Source of the DNA: Prorocentrum cordatum
Taxonomy: Eukaryota > Sar > Dinophyceae > Prorocentrales > Prorocentraceae
Direction of reading: 5' to 3'
Assembly (NCBI GenBank): GCA_963575745.1
Contig: CAUYUJ010019344.1
Coordinates: forward strand, 35,001-99,000
Length of the DNA stretch: 64,000 bases
Shown: piece after piece, positions 21,660 to 31,404 of the stretch
Numbering within the stretch: position 1 is the first letter of the stretch
Layout: each line of letters starts with the position of its first letter
Notes under the pieces: generated by a model
Seen by the model: only the letters and a program-made list of their open reading frames with translations
Database searches by the model: none
What the model was told of the DNA's origin: nothing
Translations under genes and position numbers: made by a program

Positions 21660-22106
21660 TCAACCATCAGTAACTCGATACTGCGCAACGCTGGCAGCGC
21701 ACAGCGTTGATAAAGAGGCTGAAGGAATCAGCAAAATATACACATTCAAACAGCGACACTGCCAGACCCTGTGCGGCAAATAGGCCAACCTCTCAGATTC
21801 CGCGAGACGCTGCCCTGCGGCGGCCACATAACCGCTAGGCCGCGAGGAGCGCCTCGGGGGGGTGCAGCCCTGCGGCGACCCCGCTGGCACTAACAGCACC
21901 TCGGGACTCGTAGTCCCCTCCCCCGCCCACCCCAGGACGACGACGATGGCCTCTCCCCTCGCCATTTCTACGCAGGGCGCCACATAAAAATCAGTGCCAT
22001 CTGGCTGTGGCGCGCTGTCTCGCGGAACCAACTTACTAAACATATCACTGACGGTCACAAATCGGGAGCGGCCAAGAGGGGGGTGTCCAAGAGAGGGGGG
22101 GTGCAA
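21660..22106 (-). pseudogene. Coding-like segment, unidentified protein
   Basis: A 148-codon open stretch. Its first two thirds look like ordinary protein: RSRFVTVSDMFSKLVPRDSA, PDGTDFYVAPCVEMARGEAI, VVVLGWAGEG. The end runs into low-quality sequence near the (GGA)n tract. It lies 170 bp downstream of, and on the same strand as, the broken gene at 22276-23754 and could be its last part. The spacer at 22107-22275 contains a C10 run. Family not recognised. Confidence 0.4.
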
Positions 22107-22275
22107 ATCATGACCGGCGGCACGTGCGCGGCCCAGCGGGGGGGCCAGGGACGTAATGAAATGAGAAGAGGCGCCATGAAATCCAGGGAAACATCATGGC
22201 CCACGCCATGATTTCCACCCCCCCCCCCTAGTCATCGCCCCCATCCCTGCCGCCCCGGAAAAGCCTCGGTCACCC

Positions 22276-23754
22276 TCACCCCATCAAGCGGACCGCGAGG
22301 CACGAGACCCGGCGCTCGAGCGGGCCCGACGGCGCAGACCCCACGAGCAGCACCGCCCCGAAATCCACCAAGACCACGCCCACACGTTCCAAGATCACCT
22401 GAGCCTCGGGGCTCAACCAGAGCGCGATGTGAAGCCAGACCCAGTCCTCCATCTTCTTCGAGCCCATCGCCCTCGACGCACGGATCGCGAAGAGAAGAGC
22501 GAACGAGGCCACGAGCGGAGTGCTCCTGTCGTTCAGCTGCTTCTCGGTGAAATGCTCTGACAAAGTCTGGACGGCAAGCGTACCTATCTTCATAATGACC
22601 CTGACCGTCATCAAAGAAACGGTATCGAACAGCGGTGCTGGCATCGAGAGGTCCACATCCTCGCCCTCCGCCCTGCGTTCGTGGAGTTCGTTTCCGCCGT
22701 CGGCGTAGAACGTGTTGGCTGCACCTCGCTCGTGTCGGTGAACCTCGCCCGACCAGCCTCTGACCTTCCTCCCGCTTGGCGGTACGCAGCAGCTGGAGAC
22801 GCTTACCATCAACGGCAATTCCCATTAAAAGAACAACCGCCAATGATTTTCAACCTCCTTCGTAAAACAATGTGGCGCTCGCTCGGACCCTGCAGCTCCT
22901 TCCTCAGCTTTCCGATGCCCCACTTCCCCTCATTGTGCTCATCCCCATTGGGAGCCCAATCCTCTCGTGAAAACTTCCGTTAAGTATCCATGACAACACC
23001 TGCTCGATCATGTACATGTAGGAGGTCACGATGTTCAGCTGCAAAAGCTACCCAGACGAAGCAAAATGTCATTATTCTTCAAGTGCGTGGCCAGCGCCAT
23101 AGGCAATATGACTTAATCAATCATGCTTGCCTTGTCCAGGGCGTCGTAGAACATGTGGGCAACGCGATCCTGCGAGTAGATCGACTACGGCCCGTGCTCC
23201 TTCATTAACTCGCGCGTCCAATGTCCTGGCCCCCATTGACGACAATCTAGTGTCACGTCCGGGCCAATACACTGCTCGCCCGCGTAGTGCCACTATCCAC
23301 CCATCCTTGCGGGACACATGCCGTTTTTGTCATCACTCACGAAGAACAGCATCGCAGGGAGAGGGGCCTGGCCGATAGGCCGCGACGCGCAAACCATATC
23401 CCAATGACAGCTTGTTAAACAAGAGCTGCAGAGGATAGAACGTCGTCATCGCATACATTGATATGTCATGGCACCGGGAAGATATTCCCATCACGCGGTC
23501 TTGAAGTGTAGATAGCGACGACTGTCCAACACTTCGAGCACAGCCATTCACTTGGCGACATGAAAATGCCTGCGCTCGTATTCATGACGTTGGTTGTCTT
23601 CCTTCCATCCCGCAACCACTGCAACTCTGTCCAGAATAATCCTACTGCGATACTCCTCACTAAAACGCGCCTTGGCCCCCGTGCCCAGCAAATCGACATT
23701 TGGGGCCTCGAGTGCAATATCCTCGAGTCGCGACTTGGCTCCATACAGGCACAT
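22276..23754 (-). pseudogene. Decayed gene, unidentified protein
   Basis: Protein-like segments in one minus-strand frame begin at the ATG at 23754 (EDIALEAPNVDLLGTGAKAR, AVVAGWKEDNQRHEYERRHF). A TGA at about 23548-23550 and a second TGA at about 23491 follow. The same frame resumes with GPGHWTRELMKEHGP, a TAG, SIYSQDRVAHMFYDALDKAS, a TAA, and VILPMALATHLKNNDILLRL. Between these, other frames take over (MTTFYPLQLLFNKLSLGYGL; MYMIEQVLSWILNGSFHERI), so there are frameshifts too. The last 180 codons (22818-22276) are fully open: LFDTVSLMTVRVIMKIGTLA, TEKQLNDRSTPLVASFALLF, EDWVWLHIALWLSPEAQVIL. All three stop codons occur, so codon reassignment cannot explain it. Introns could explain some breaks. 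Family unknown; the hydrophobic stretches suggest a membrane protein. Confidence 0.55.
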
Positions 23755-23897
23755 ATATATAGAGAGAGAGAGACAACAGCAATAAGTTGTATCCCCATCT
23801 GCTGCTAGCCAGCAGCCACGCGAATGAAGAAAGTACGGTGCCGATCATGTGGATGCGTGGCCTCAAAGCAAGCGCGCGGCCTTGCACCAAAACGGCG

Positions 23898-24060
23898 GCG
23901 GAGGAGGAGGAGGAGGAGGAGGAGGAGGAGGAGGTGGTGGAGGTGGAGACGGGAGGAGGAGGAGGAGGAGGAGGAGGAGGAGGAGGGAGGAGGAGGAGGG
24001 CCCCTCCCCTGCAGCTCCTGGCGGCACCGCAGCAGGCCCCGCAAAAGCCGTAGGAGGGCG
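23898..24060 (+). repeat. (GGA)n plus R10 copy 2
   Basis: GGA/GGT tract, then CTCCCCTGCAGCTCCTGGCG and GCACCGCAGCAGGCCC, collinear with 21301 onward but with R10 on the other side of its GGA tract. Confidence 0.8.
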
Positions 24061-24239
24061 GTCCGGACGCCTCCCGTCGGCGGCGCAGGCCCGGGCCGCG
24101 GCAGCGAAGCGGGCGGCGCGCGCCCGCCCGCGGCGGCTGCGCACCCCGTGTGCCCCCCCCGCGCGACGGCTGCGGGGGCTGCGGAGCCCGAAGCTGCGGC
24201 GGCCAGGGCCCAGAGATCGGGACGTCCCTGCCACCGCGA

Positions 24240-24812
24240 GGGACCTCCTCCCCCTCCTCCTCCCTCCTCCCTCCCCCTCCTCCTCCTCCGCCCTCCTACC
24301 GCCCTCCTCCTCCTCCTCCTCCTCATCTTCCTCCTCCTTCGTCCTGGTTTTCCTCCCTCATAGCCTCTCGTTCCTCGCTCCACGTTCCTCGCCTCCTCGT
24401 TCTCGCACCCTCCCCCCGCCTCCTCCCTTTCGTCTCCTCCTTCTCTCCTCCTCCTCCCTCTCCTCTTCATCACCTCCTTTTCCTTCTTCTTCTCTCCTTC
24501 TCCTCCTCTTCCTCCTCCTCCGTCGTCCCTCCTCGCTCCTCGCTCCTCGTTCCTCGCTCCTCGATCCTCGTCCGCCCTCCTCCTCTTCCTCCTTCCTCTC
24601 CTCCCCCTCCTCCTCCTCCCCTTGCCTCCCTTTTCCTTTCCTCCTCCTCCTCCTCCTCCTCCTCCCCCTCCTCCTGCTCCTCCTCCTCCTCCTCCTCCTC
24701 CTCCTCCCCCTCCCCCTCCTCCTCCTCCTCCTCCATCCACCGTCCTCCGTCCTCCCTCCTCCCTCCTCGCTCCTCGCTCCTCGCGCCTCCCTCCTCCCTC
24801 CTTCCTCCTCTC
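24240..24812 (+). repeat. (CTC)n/(CTCGCTC)n pyrimidine tract
   Basis: About 570 bp of CTCCTC with CTCGTTCCTCGCTCCTCG segments, ending exactly at the spliced-leader relic. Confidence 0.95.
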
Positions 24813-24834
24813 TCCGTAGCCATTGTGGCTCAAG
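24813..24834 (+). other. Relic dinoflagellate spliced-leader sequence
   Basis: CCGTAGCCATTGTGGCTCAA plus the adjoining T and G match the known 22-nt dinoflagellate spliced leader at 21 of 22 positions (G where the leader has T). The leader is added in trans to mRNA and is not normally encoded upstream of genes. A genomic copy directly 5' of coding-like DNA is the established signature of an mRNA that was reverse-transcribed and reinserted. No donor GT follows the leader end, so it is not an SL RNA gene. Confidence 0.85.
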
Positions 24835-25300
24835 CCGCTCTCAGCCCTGCCTCGGCCGCGCCCGCCTCGCGCTCCGCTGCTGAGTTTCACTCGGGAGATG
24901 TCTGCGGTCGGCCGCCAGGCTGCCCCCACCGCGGCAGCCGAGCGGCCCCCCGCTGGAGCGGCGTCTGCCTCGCGGACCGTGGCGAGCTGGCCGCCGCCGT
25001 GGAGCGCGTGGCCGCCCTGAAGGCCGACCTCGACGCGTGCCGAGTGGCCACGAGGCGGCGGCGGCCCAGGCGATGCGCCTCGCTGCCCCGCTTGTGCCCC
25101 TCGGCCAGCAGGACGCTCTGACCCGCGAGGTCATCGAGCGCCCGGCGCTGGCCGCCCCCGTGCTTCTGGCGGCTGGCGGCCCTCGGCGCGGGCGGAAAGG
25201 TCCTGCGCTCGGCTTGGCCGCGGCAGGCGTCGGCATCGAGCAGGTTGCCTCCCAGTGCGAGCCCCTATGCGGCTTGCAAGGCGGCACTCCTGGTTCCGCT
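24835..25300 (+). pseudogene. Spliced-leader-tagged retropseudogene, unidentified
   Basis: After a 63-bp leader-like stretch an ATG at 24898 opens MSAVGRQAAPTAAAERPPAG and stops at 25018-25020. Coding character continues in other frames: ELAAAVERVAALKADLDACR (a coiled-coil heptad pattern) at about 24980-25045, then GHEAAAAQAMRLAAPLVPLG and LTREVIERPALAAPVLLAAG. Two frame changes within 150 bp suggest a decayed copy. No poly-A or polyadenylation remnant is visible at the 3' side; the 13-bp minisatellite starts about 200 bp later. Alanine-rich; family not recognised. Confidence 0.5.
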
Positions 25301-25484
25301 GCCGCCGCGAACGCCACCAACAGCAGCAGCCTGGCAGGGCCTGGCGTGGTGCAGCAAAACGTGTCCCTCGACGGCGGGTTGGGCAGTACCTCCTCAGATG
25401 CCGCGGCGGCTCCTGCATCACTTGGGTATGTCTGGGGGGGCAGCACTAAGTGGGGGCCCGAAACGCACCGCACTCGACGCCCAC

Positions 25485-26690
25485 ACTAGCGCCCGCACTT
25501 GACGCACACACTCGCGCCCTACACTCGCACGCCCCACTCGCCCCTTGCGCTCGGCCCCCGTACTCGACCCCCCACTCGGCCCCCGCAGTCTACGCCCACG
25601 CTCTACGCACACACCCACACCCCACACTCGCACTCCACACTCGCCCCTCGCGCTCGGCCCCCGCACTCGACCCCCACACTCGGCCCCCGCGCTCTACGCC
25701 CACGCCTTGCGCACACACTCGCAACCCACACTCGCACTCCACATTCGCCTCTCGCACTCGACCCCCGCACTCGACCCCCGCACTCTACGCCCACGCTCTA
25801 CGCACACACCCGCACCCCACACTCGCACTCCACACTCGCCCCTCGCACTCGGCCCCCACACTCGACCCCCGCATTCGGCCCCCGCACTCTACGCCCGCAC
25901 TCTACGCACACACTCGCGCCCCACACTCGCACCCCACACTCGCCCCTCGCACTCGGCCCCCGCACAGGACCCCCGCACACTGCCCCCGCACTCTACGCCA
26001 ACACTCTACGCACACACTCGCGCCCCACACTCGCACTCCACACTCGCCCCTCGCACTCGGCCCCCGCACTCGCCCCCCGCACTCTACCCCCGCACTCTAC
26101 GCCCACGCTGTACGCGCACATTCGCACCCCACACTCGCACTCCATACTCGCCCCGCACTCGGCCCCCCCCCACTCGGCTCCCCCGAACTCTACGCCCAGG
26201 CGCTCTACGCAACACCGCGACCCACACTGAACTTCACACTCGCCCCTTCGGGCTCGGCCGCTGCGCTCAGCGGCCCGCACTCGGCCCCCGCGCTCTACGC
26301 CCGCGCTCTAAGCGCAACGCTCGCGCCCCCCAAACACTCGCACTTCCCCACTCGCCCCTCGCACGCAGCCCCCACACTCGCCAACCCCACACTCGACCCC
26401 CGCGCTCTACGCCCACGCTCTACGCCCACGCTCTACGCACGCACTCGCGCCCCAACTCGCACTCCACACTCGCCCCTCGAAGTTCGGCCCCCGCGCTCGC
26501 CCACCGCGCTCGACCCCAGCACCCTACGCCACGGTATACGCGCACACACTCGCGCCCAACACTCGCACTCCGCACTCGCCGTTCGGCCATTCGCGCCAAC
26601 GCACTGTCGCCCCCCACACTCGACCTCGGCACTCCTACCCCACGCTCCGCACGTAAGCACTTCGCCACTCACACTCTGCCCCGCCGCTCG
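25485..26690 (+). repeat. 13-bp minisatellite, family M1 (higher-order 104 bp)
   Basis: 13-bp units such as CACTCGCACCCCA, CACTCGCCCCTCG, CACTCGGCCCCCG and CGCTCTACGCCCA. The CTCTACGCACA variant recurs at 25601, 25703, 25796, 25900, 26004 and about 26107. The dominant spacing of 104 bp (8 x 13) shows a higher-order repeat. The ORFs through it are artefacts. Its reverse complement occurs at 60185-60412. Confidence 0.92.
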
Positions 26691-26720
26691 CCCCCCCCCC
26701 CCCCCCCCCCACCCACCCAC
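26690..26720 (+). repeat. C homopolymer and (CCCA) run
   Basis: About 20 C residues followed by CCCACCCACCACC between M1 and the CTC tract. Confidence 0.8.
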
Positions 26721-26824
26721 CACCGCCCCCACCCACCCACACTTCTCAGCCATGCTCGCCCCTCACGCTCGAGCATCGTGGTCGCGTAAATCTCACGACG
26801 TCGAACGAGCGTGCGCATCCGTAT

Positions 26825-27185
26825 TCCTCCTCCTCCTCCTCCTCCTCCTCCTCCTCCTCCTCCTCCTCCTCTCCCTCCTCCCCCTACCCCCCGTATCGAC
26901 TTCTCCCCCCCACCCTTCCTCCTCCTCCTCCTTCCTCCCTCCTCCTCCTCCTCCTCCTCCTCCTCCTCCTCCTCACTCATCACTCTCCTCCTCCTCCTCC
27001 TCTCCTCCTCTCTCCTCCCCCCTTCCTCCTCCTTGCCTCCTCCTCCCCTCCTCCTTCTCCTCCTTCCCCGCCCCTCCTCCCTCCTCCTCCTCCTTCTCAT
27101 CCTCCTCCTCTTCCTCCTCCTCCTTCTCCTCCTCCTCCTCCTCCTCCTCCTCCGGACTCCTCCTCCCACCCCTCCTCCTCCTCCT
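26825..27185 (+). repeat. (CTC)n tract
   Basis: Near-pure CTC trinucleotides with minor CCC/TTC interruptions. Confidence 0.95.
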
Positions 27186-27234
27186 CCTGGCGCTGCCGCG
27201 ACCCCAGCAGCCGGCGGAGTGGTTGAGGGGACGA

Positions 27235-27833
27235 ACTGGCGAAGAGGGAGGGCGAGGGGGAAGAGAAAGAGCAGGGGGGCGACGAGGAGGACGAGGAGGG
27301 GGAGTAGGAGGAGAAGGGGGGAGTCGGAGAATGAAGAGGAGGAGGAGCAGGAGGAGGAGAAGAGGGTGGAGGACGAGGATGACGAGGAAGGCGAGGAGGA
27401 CGGTGAGGAGGATCCGGAGCAGGATGGCGATTGTGACCGTGACCATGATGGATGGAAGGTAGGGGGCCGAATGCCCCCCTACCATCCATCTGATGAGGAC
27501 GAGGAGGCGGATGAGGAGGAGGACGAGGATGAGGAGGAGCAGGACGAGGAGGAGGACGATGATGAGGAGGAACGGGGACGACGACGAGGAGGACGAGGCG
27601 GAGAAGGGGGACGAGGAGGACGACGAGTACGAGGAGGACGAGGAGGATGCGGATGAGGAGGACGAGGCGATGGTGACCATGACCATGATGGACGGAAGGT
27701 AGGGGGCCGCACGCTCCCCTGCCATCCATTTGATGAAGACGAGGAGGCGGATGAGGAAGAGGAGGGGGGGGACGAGAACGATGAGGAGGGCGGCGATGAT
27801 GACGACAAGGACGAGTAGGAGGAGGAAGAGGGC

Positions 27834-27880
<47 letters not shown>

Positions 27881-28060
27881 GGAGGAGGAGGAGGAGGAGG
27901 AGGAGGAGGGGGAGGAGGAGGAAGACGAGGCGGAGGAGGAGGACGACGAGTACGAGGATGACAAGGAGGACGAGGAGGATGCGGATGAGGAGGACGAGAC
28001 GATGGTGATCATGACCATGATGGACGGAAGGTAGGGAGCCGCACGCCTACCATGGAGGCG
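27235..28060 (+). repeat. (GAG/GAC/GAT)n higher-order repeat with hairpins, three copies
   Basis: Purine-rich GAGGACGAG tracts are punctuated by GACCATGATGGAYGGAAGGT at 27441, 27681 and 28013 (spacing 240 and 332 bp). In the first copy GATGGATGG..GGTAGGGGG faces CCCCCCTACC..ATCCATC, a strong hairpin. A pure (GAT)n run lies at 27834-27879. Confidence 0.85.
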
Positions 28061-28104
28061 GATGAGGCCGACAGGCGCGGCTTCGAGTGACGCAGAGCCG
28101 CCGA

Positions 28105-28215
28105 GAATCAAACGTCCTCCTATTGGTTGCGCCATAGGTTGCGCCTTCGGCCGCCGAAACGAAAACCGCTTCCTATTGGTGGCCCCATAGGTTGCGCCCT
28201 GGTTCGCCGAAAATG
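28105..28215 (+). repeat. ~55-bp duplication with inverted CCAAT words
   Basis: TCCTATTGGTTGCGCC and CCATAGGTTGCGCC, then TCCTATTGGTGGCCCC and CCATAGGTTGCGCCC, each followed by a CGCCGAAA segment. ATTGG is an inverted CCAAT. Promoter activity is possible but unsupported. Confidence 0.6.
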
Positions 28216-28274
28216 CACTGTCCTCCGAACAGATACGCCCAGTCCAGTCAGTCCAGTCAGTCTCGTTCGCGCGC

Positions 28275-28290
28275 TTCATGGGTGCGAGAG

Positions 28291-28331
<41 letters not shown>

Positions 28332-28336
28332 AAGAA

Positions 28337-28369
<33 letters not shown>

Positions 28370-28387
28370 AAAAAAAAAAGAGAGAGG
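28275..28387 (+). repeat. (GA)n tract with A run
   Basis: GAGAGAGAAAGAAAGAGAG and an A10 run, flanking the CAAGA array that follows. Confidence 0.92.
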
Positions 28388-28399
28388 TGTCCGTGGCAT

Positions 28400-29040
28400 G
28401 TCTTGGGGGCGCGCTCCTTGGCTGCTCGGCACCCTCTGGCCGTCTTGGGCGTTTCTTGGGCCGTCTTGGGCGGCTCTTGGGAAGTCTTGGGCCGTTTCGG
28501 GCGGCTCTTGGGTCGTCTTGGGGCCTTCTTGGGGCTTCAGGGCCGTCTTGGAGGCCTTTTTGGGCGACTTGGAAGCTTCTTGGGCCGTCTTGGGGCCCTC
28601 TTTTGGGCCGTCTTGGGGGCCTCTTGGGCCGCCCTGGCCCCACCTTGGAGGCCTCTTGGGCGATCTAGAGGGCCTCTCGCGTCCCAGCCCTGAACAAGGC
28701 TGGGGCCTGATAGTGGTCGTCCTTTTGGGGCCTCTTGGGCCGTCTTGGGCGGCTGTTGGGTCGTCTTGGGGCTCTCTTGGGGCTTCGGGGCCGTCTTGGA
28801 GGCCATTTTGGGCGTCTTGGAAGCTTCTTGGGCCGTCTTGGGGTCCTCTTGGGGTCGTCTTGGGGGCCTCTCGGGCTGTCCTTGGGACATCTCGGAGGCC
28901 TATTGGGCGAGTTTGGAGGCCTCTCGCGTCCGAGCCCTGAAAAGGCTCGGGCCCGATAGCGGTCGTTCTTTTGGGAGCCTCTTGGGCCGTCTTGGGCGGC
29001 TCTTGGGCCGTATTGGGGCCCTCTTGGGATTTCAGTGCCG
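28400..29040 (-). repeat. CAAGA array (minus orientation), near-perfect 10/11-bp alternation
   Basis: On the plus strand TCTTGGG words start every 10 or 11 bp (11,10,11,10,11,10,10,11 from about 28441), a 21-bp double unit and a mean close to 10.5 bp. Two large units are visible, each ending with GCGTCC(C/G)AGCCCTGAA near 28678 and 28927. The long ORFs through it have Pro/Arg/Lys or Leu/Gly repeats and are artefacts. Confidence 0.9.
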
Positions 29041-29064
29041 TCGACGAGCGACGACGACGACGCG

Positions 29065-29400
29065 AGCAGCACGTAAGTGGCGATCTGCCCACTGCGCCTG
29101 TGGACTCCATAGCGCTCGGGTGCGCCGCACCGCGCGCGTGCACCACAGCGCCTGCGTACACCGCAACAGCCGTGTGCAACGCACCGCCCGCGTATACCAT
29201 AATACTTGGGAGCGCTACAGCGCCGGTGCACATACACCGCAGCAGCCATGTGCAACACAACGCTTGTGTACACCACAGTGCTTGCGTGCACCGCAGCGCC
29301 TGCGCACGCCACAGCGCCTGTCTACACCACAGCATCTGCGTGCAACGCAGCGCTGGTGCACACCACGGCGCCTGCGTGCGTAGGACAGGTAGAAGGAACA
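29065..29400 (+). repeat. 18-bp minisatellite, left arm of inverted pair
   Basis: Units like AGCGCCTGCGTGCACCAC are 18 bp long, giving 6-residue repeats when translated. The left flank is ACGTAAGTGGCGAT. The reverse complement of the array and of the flank lies at 29815-30125. Confidence 0.9.
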
Positions 29401-29814
29401 TGTACGTCAGGATCTGATGCGGACAACTAAACGCCACGCCAGGAAAGTTCTGATAATCGAATGCGACGATTTTCCCTCCTCCCTCCTCCTCCACATCCTC
29501 CTCCTCCTCCGCCTCCGCGTCCTCCTTCTCCTCCTTCTTACCCCCTGTCGTGCGGCTTAGCGTTGCAACGCACGTGCGCATCGCAACGTGCGCCGCATAA
29601 TGACCGATTGAATCGGTCCACTTGGTTCTCGGACGGCCACTTTAGCTGGAGCCCCCTGGACGCAAAGAGGAATTAGGGTGATGCGGGCGGACCCGGGGGG
29701 GCTCGTAGATTCCAGCGGCGCTCCTTTGTCCATGAGGGTTGTTCTCCATTGTTTTCTCTGGAATCCGCGCGCGCTCCATTTTGTCACAAAGATTACTTCT
29801 GAAATTCTATGCGC

Positions 29815-30125
29815 AACAATGGCGTTGTGTTGCACGCGGCTGATGCGGTGCACGCAGGCGCCGCGGCGTACGCAGGCACTGCAATGCACGCAGGCATTGT
29901 GGTGTACACTGGCGCTGTGTTGCGCACGGCTGATGTGGTGCACGGAGGCGCCGCGGTGTACACAGGAGCTGCTGTGCCCGCAGGCACGGCGGCGCAAACT
30001 GGCGCTGTGTTGCGCGCGGCTGCTGTGGTGCACATCGGCGGCGTGGCGCACGCAGGCGCCGCGGTGCACGCGGGCGCTGTGATGTACACAGGCGTTGTGT
30101 GGTACATCGCCACCTACATGTTCGT
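29815..30125 (-). repeat. 18-bp minisatellite, right arm of inverted pair
   Basis: Reverse complement of the left arm. Its outer flank read on the minus strand is ATGTAGGTGGCGATG, matching the left-arm flank. The spacer (29400-29815) holds a CTC tract and an otherwise plain sequence without clear coding. Confidence 0.9.
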
Positions 30126-30254
30126 GATGCCCGCCCCCCGTCCTTCCTAACCATTCCCAAGTGTCGCCGGCGCGAAACGCGACGTCGTCGACCCCCTCCC
30201 CTCCCAAGATGATTGCCGTCATCGGCCCGGACTTAAAAACAGGCTCCAGCAGCG

Positions 30255-30318
30255 TCCGCGCGCGCGACGACGATGAGCGACGAGCGACGAACCACGAGCG
30301 ACGACAACGACGAACGAC

Positions 30319-30350
<32 letters not shown>

Positions 30351-30355
30351 CGCCT
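30255..30355 (+). repeat. (GAC)n/(GACGAAC)n microsatellite
   Basis: CGACGACGATGAGCGACGAG-type repeat ending in a pure (GAC)n run, like that at 63675-63890. Confidence 0.9.
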
Positions 30356-30534
30356 GCGGACCAGACACCTATGCGGATTCCTACGCGGACACCTACACGG
30401 ATCCCAACGCGCACGGCGGCAGTGCCCGCAGCGCACTGGGGGGGGGGGCGTTGCGTCATAGGGGGGGGGGGGGCATGGCGCCCGCCATGCCCCAATCAAT
30501 AAAGAAATGGCCTCTATCTGCGCGCGCTGCGTGG

Positions 30535-31400
30535 GCATCTGGAAGAGCAAAGTCCGATGCGCACCGCGTCTGCGAGGTCAATGATACATGGGTATCGCGC
30601 GCTGCAGAATGCACGCGCCAGAAAATGATATTCGCCACTCGAACGCACCAGTACGTGGACGATCCAACCAACTAGTCGTTCAGCGATAGACGCATCGTAT
30701 AGCGTGGACAACGGTGCAAACCCGCATGCGATTGGAAACGCAGACGGCGCAATGCGCGAACGATCACACCAACCGTTTGTTCATTGCGACCGCGCCTTGC
30801 GTTCGAGTGAAATCCAACCAAGATCTGCAAGAGCAAAATCTGATTTACACCGCGCCTGCAAAGACAGCCGCGCATATATTTAGCACGTGACCCATAATGA
30901 ACACCAGAAAAATGCCAATCGCAATTCGGAAACACCTGAAATTATCCCACCAAGCATTCGTGCAGTGACACCACGCATCGCATAATCTCGAGAACGATGC
31001 AAACCCACGCGCGACCGGCAACGCAGACGCCGCAATGTGCGCATAATCAAACCAACAATTTGTTCATTGAGACCTTACATCGCATGTGAGTGAATCCCAA
31101 CCAATATCTGGAAGAGCGAAGTCCGATTTACACCGCGCCTGCGACGCCCATCATACAGAACTATCACGTGGCGCAGAATACAAGCCGGAAGGATGTCATT
31201 CGCAATTCGGACACACCAGTTTGTGAATAACCCAACCAAGTATTCGTTCAATGATACCACGCGTCGCATAATGCGGGGCGCGCCACATGCAAACCCATGT
31301 GCGATTGGAAAGGTAAGCGGCGCAGTGCGTGAAAAATCAAACCAAGTATTTGTTCGTTAAGACCATGCATCGCATGTGATTAAATCCAACCAAGAGAAAC
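30535..31400 (+). repeat. ~285-bp satellite, three units
   Basis: GGAAGAGCAAAGTCCGAT-like words at 30540, 30826 and 31109 (spacing 286 and 283). Units also share GCAAACCCRYGYGYGAYTGG, AATCCAACCAA and TTCGTTCARTGA segments. 20-30% divergence, so older than the 152-bp array. Confidence 0.85.
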
Positions 31401-31404
31401 GCCC

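Noticed and set aside
23117-23317. RAVYWPG-like peptide suggesting a retroelement integrase zinc-binding region
   Set aside because: Only a few residues fit, no HHCC pattern or catalytic core follows, and the surrounding frames do not support it.
25450-27462. 670-codon plus-strand ORF
   Set aside because: 13-bp M1 units are stop-free in the three plus-strand frames, so the cycle stays open; the rest is CTC tract.
27479-29581. 700-codon minus-strand ORF, the longest in the window
   Set aside because: Concatenation of the 18-bp array, CAAGA array, (GA)n and GAG/GAC tract. Every segment is repeat-derived.
29557-30495. 312-codon ORF with ACVHHS-like repeats, resembling a His/Cys metal-binding repeat protein
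   Set aside because: Comes from the 18-bp minisatellite; the inverted partner gives a similar frame on the opposite strand. No independent support.
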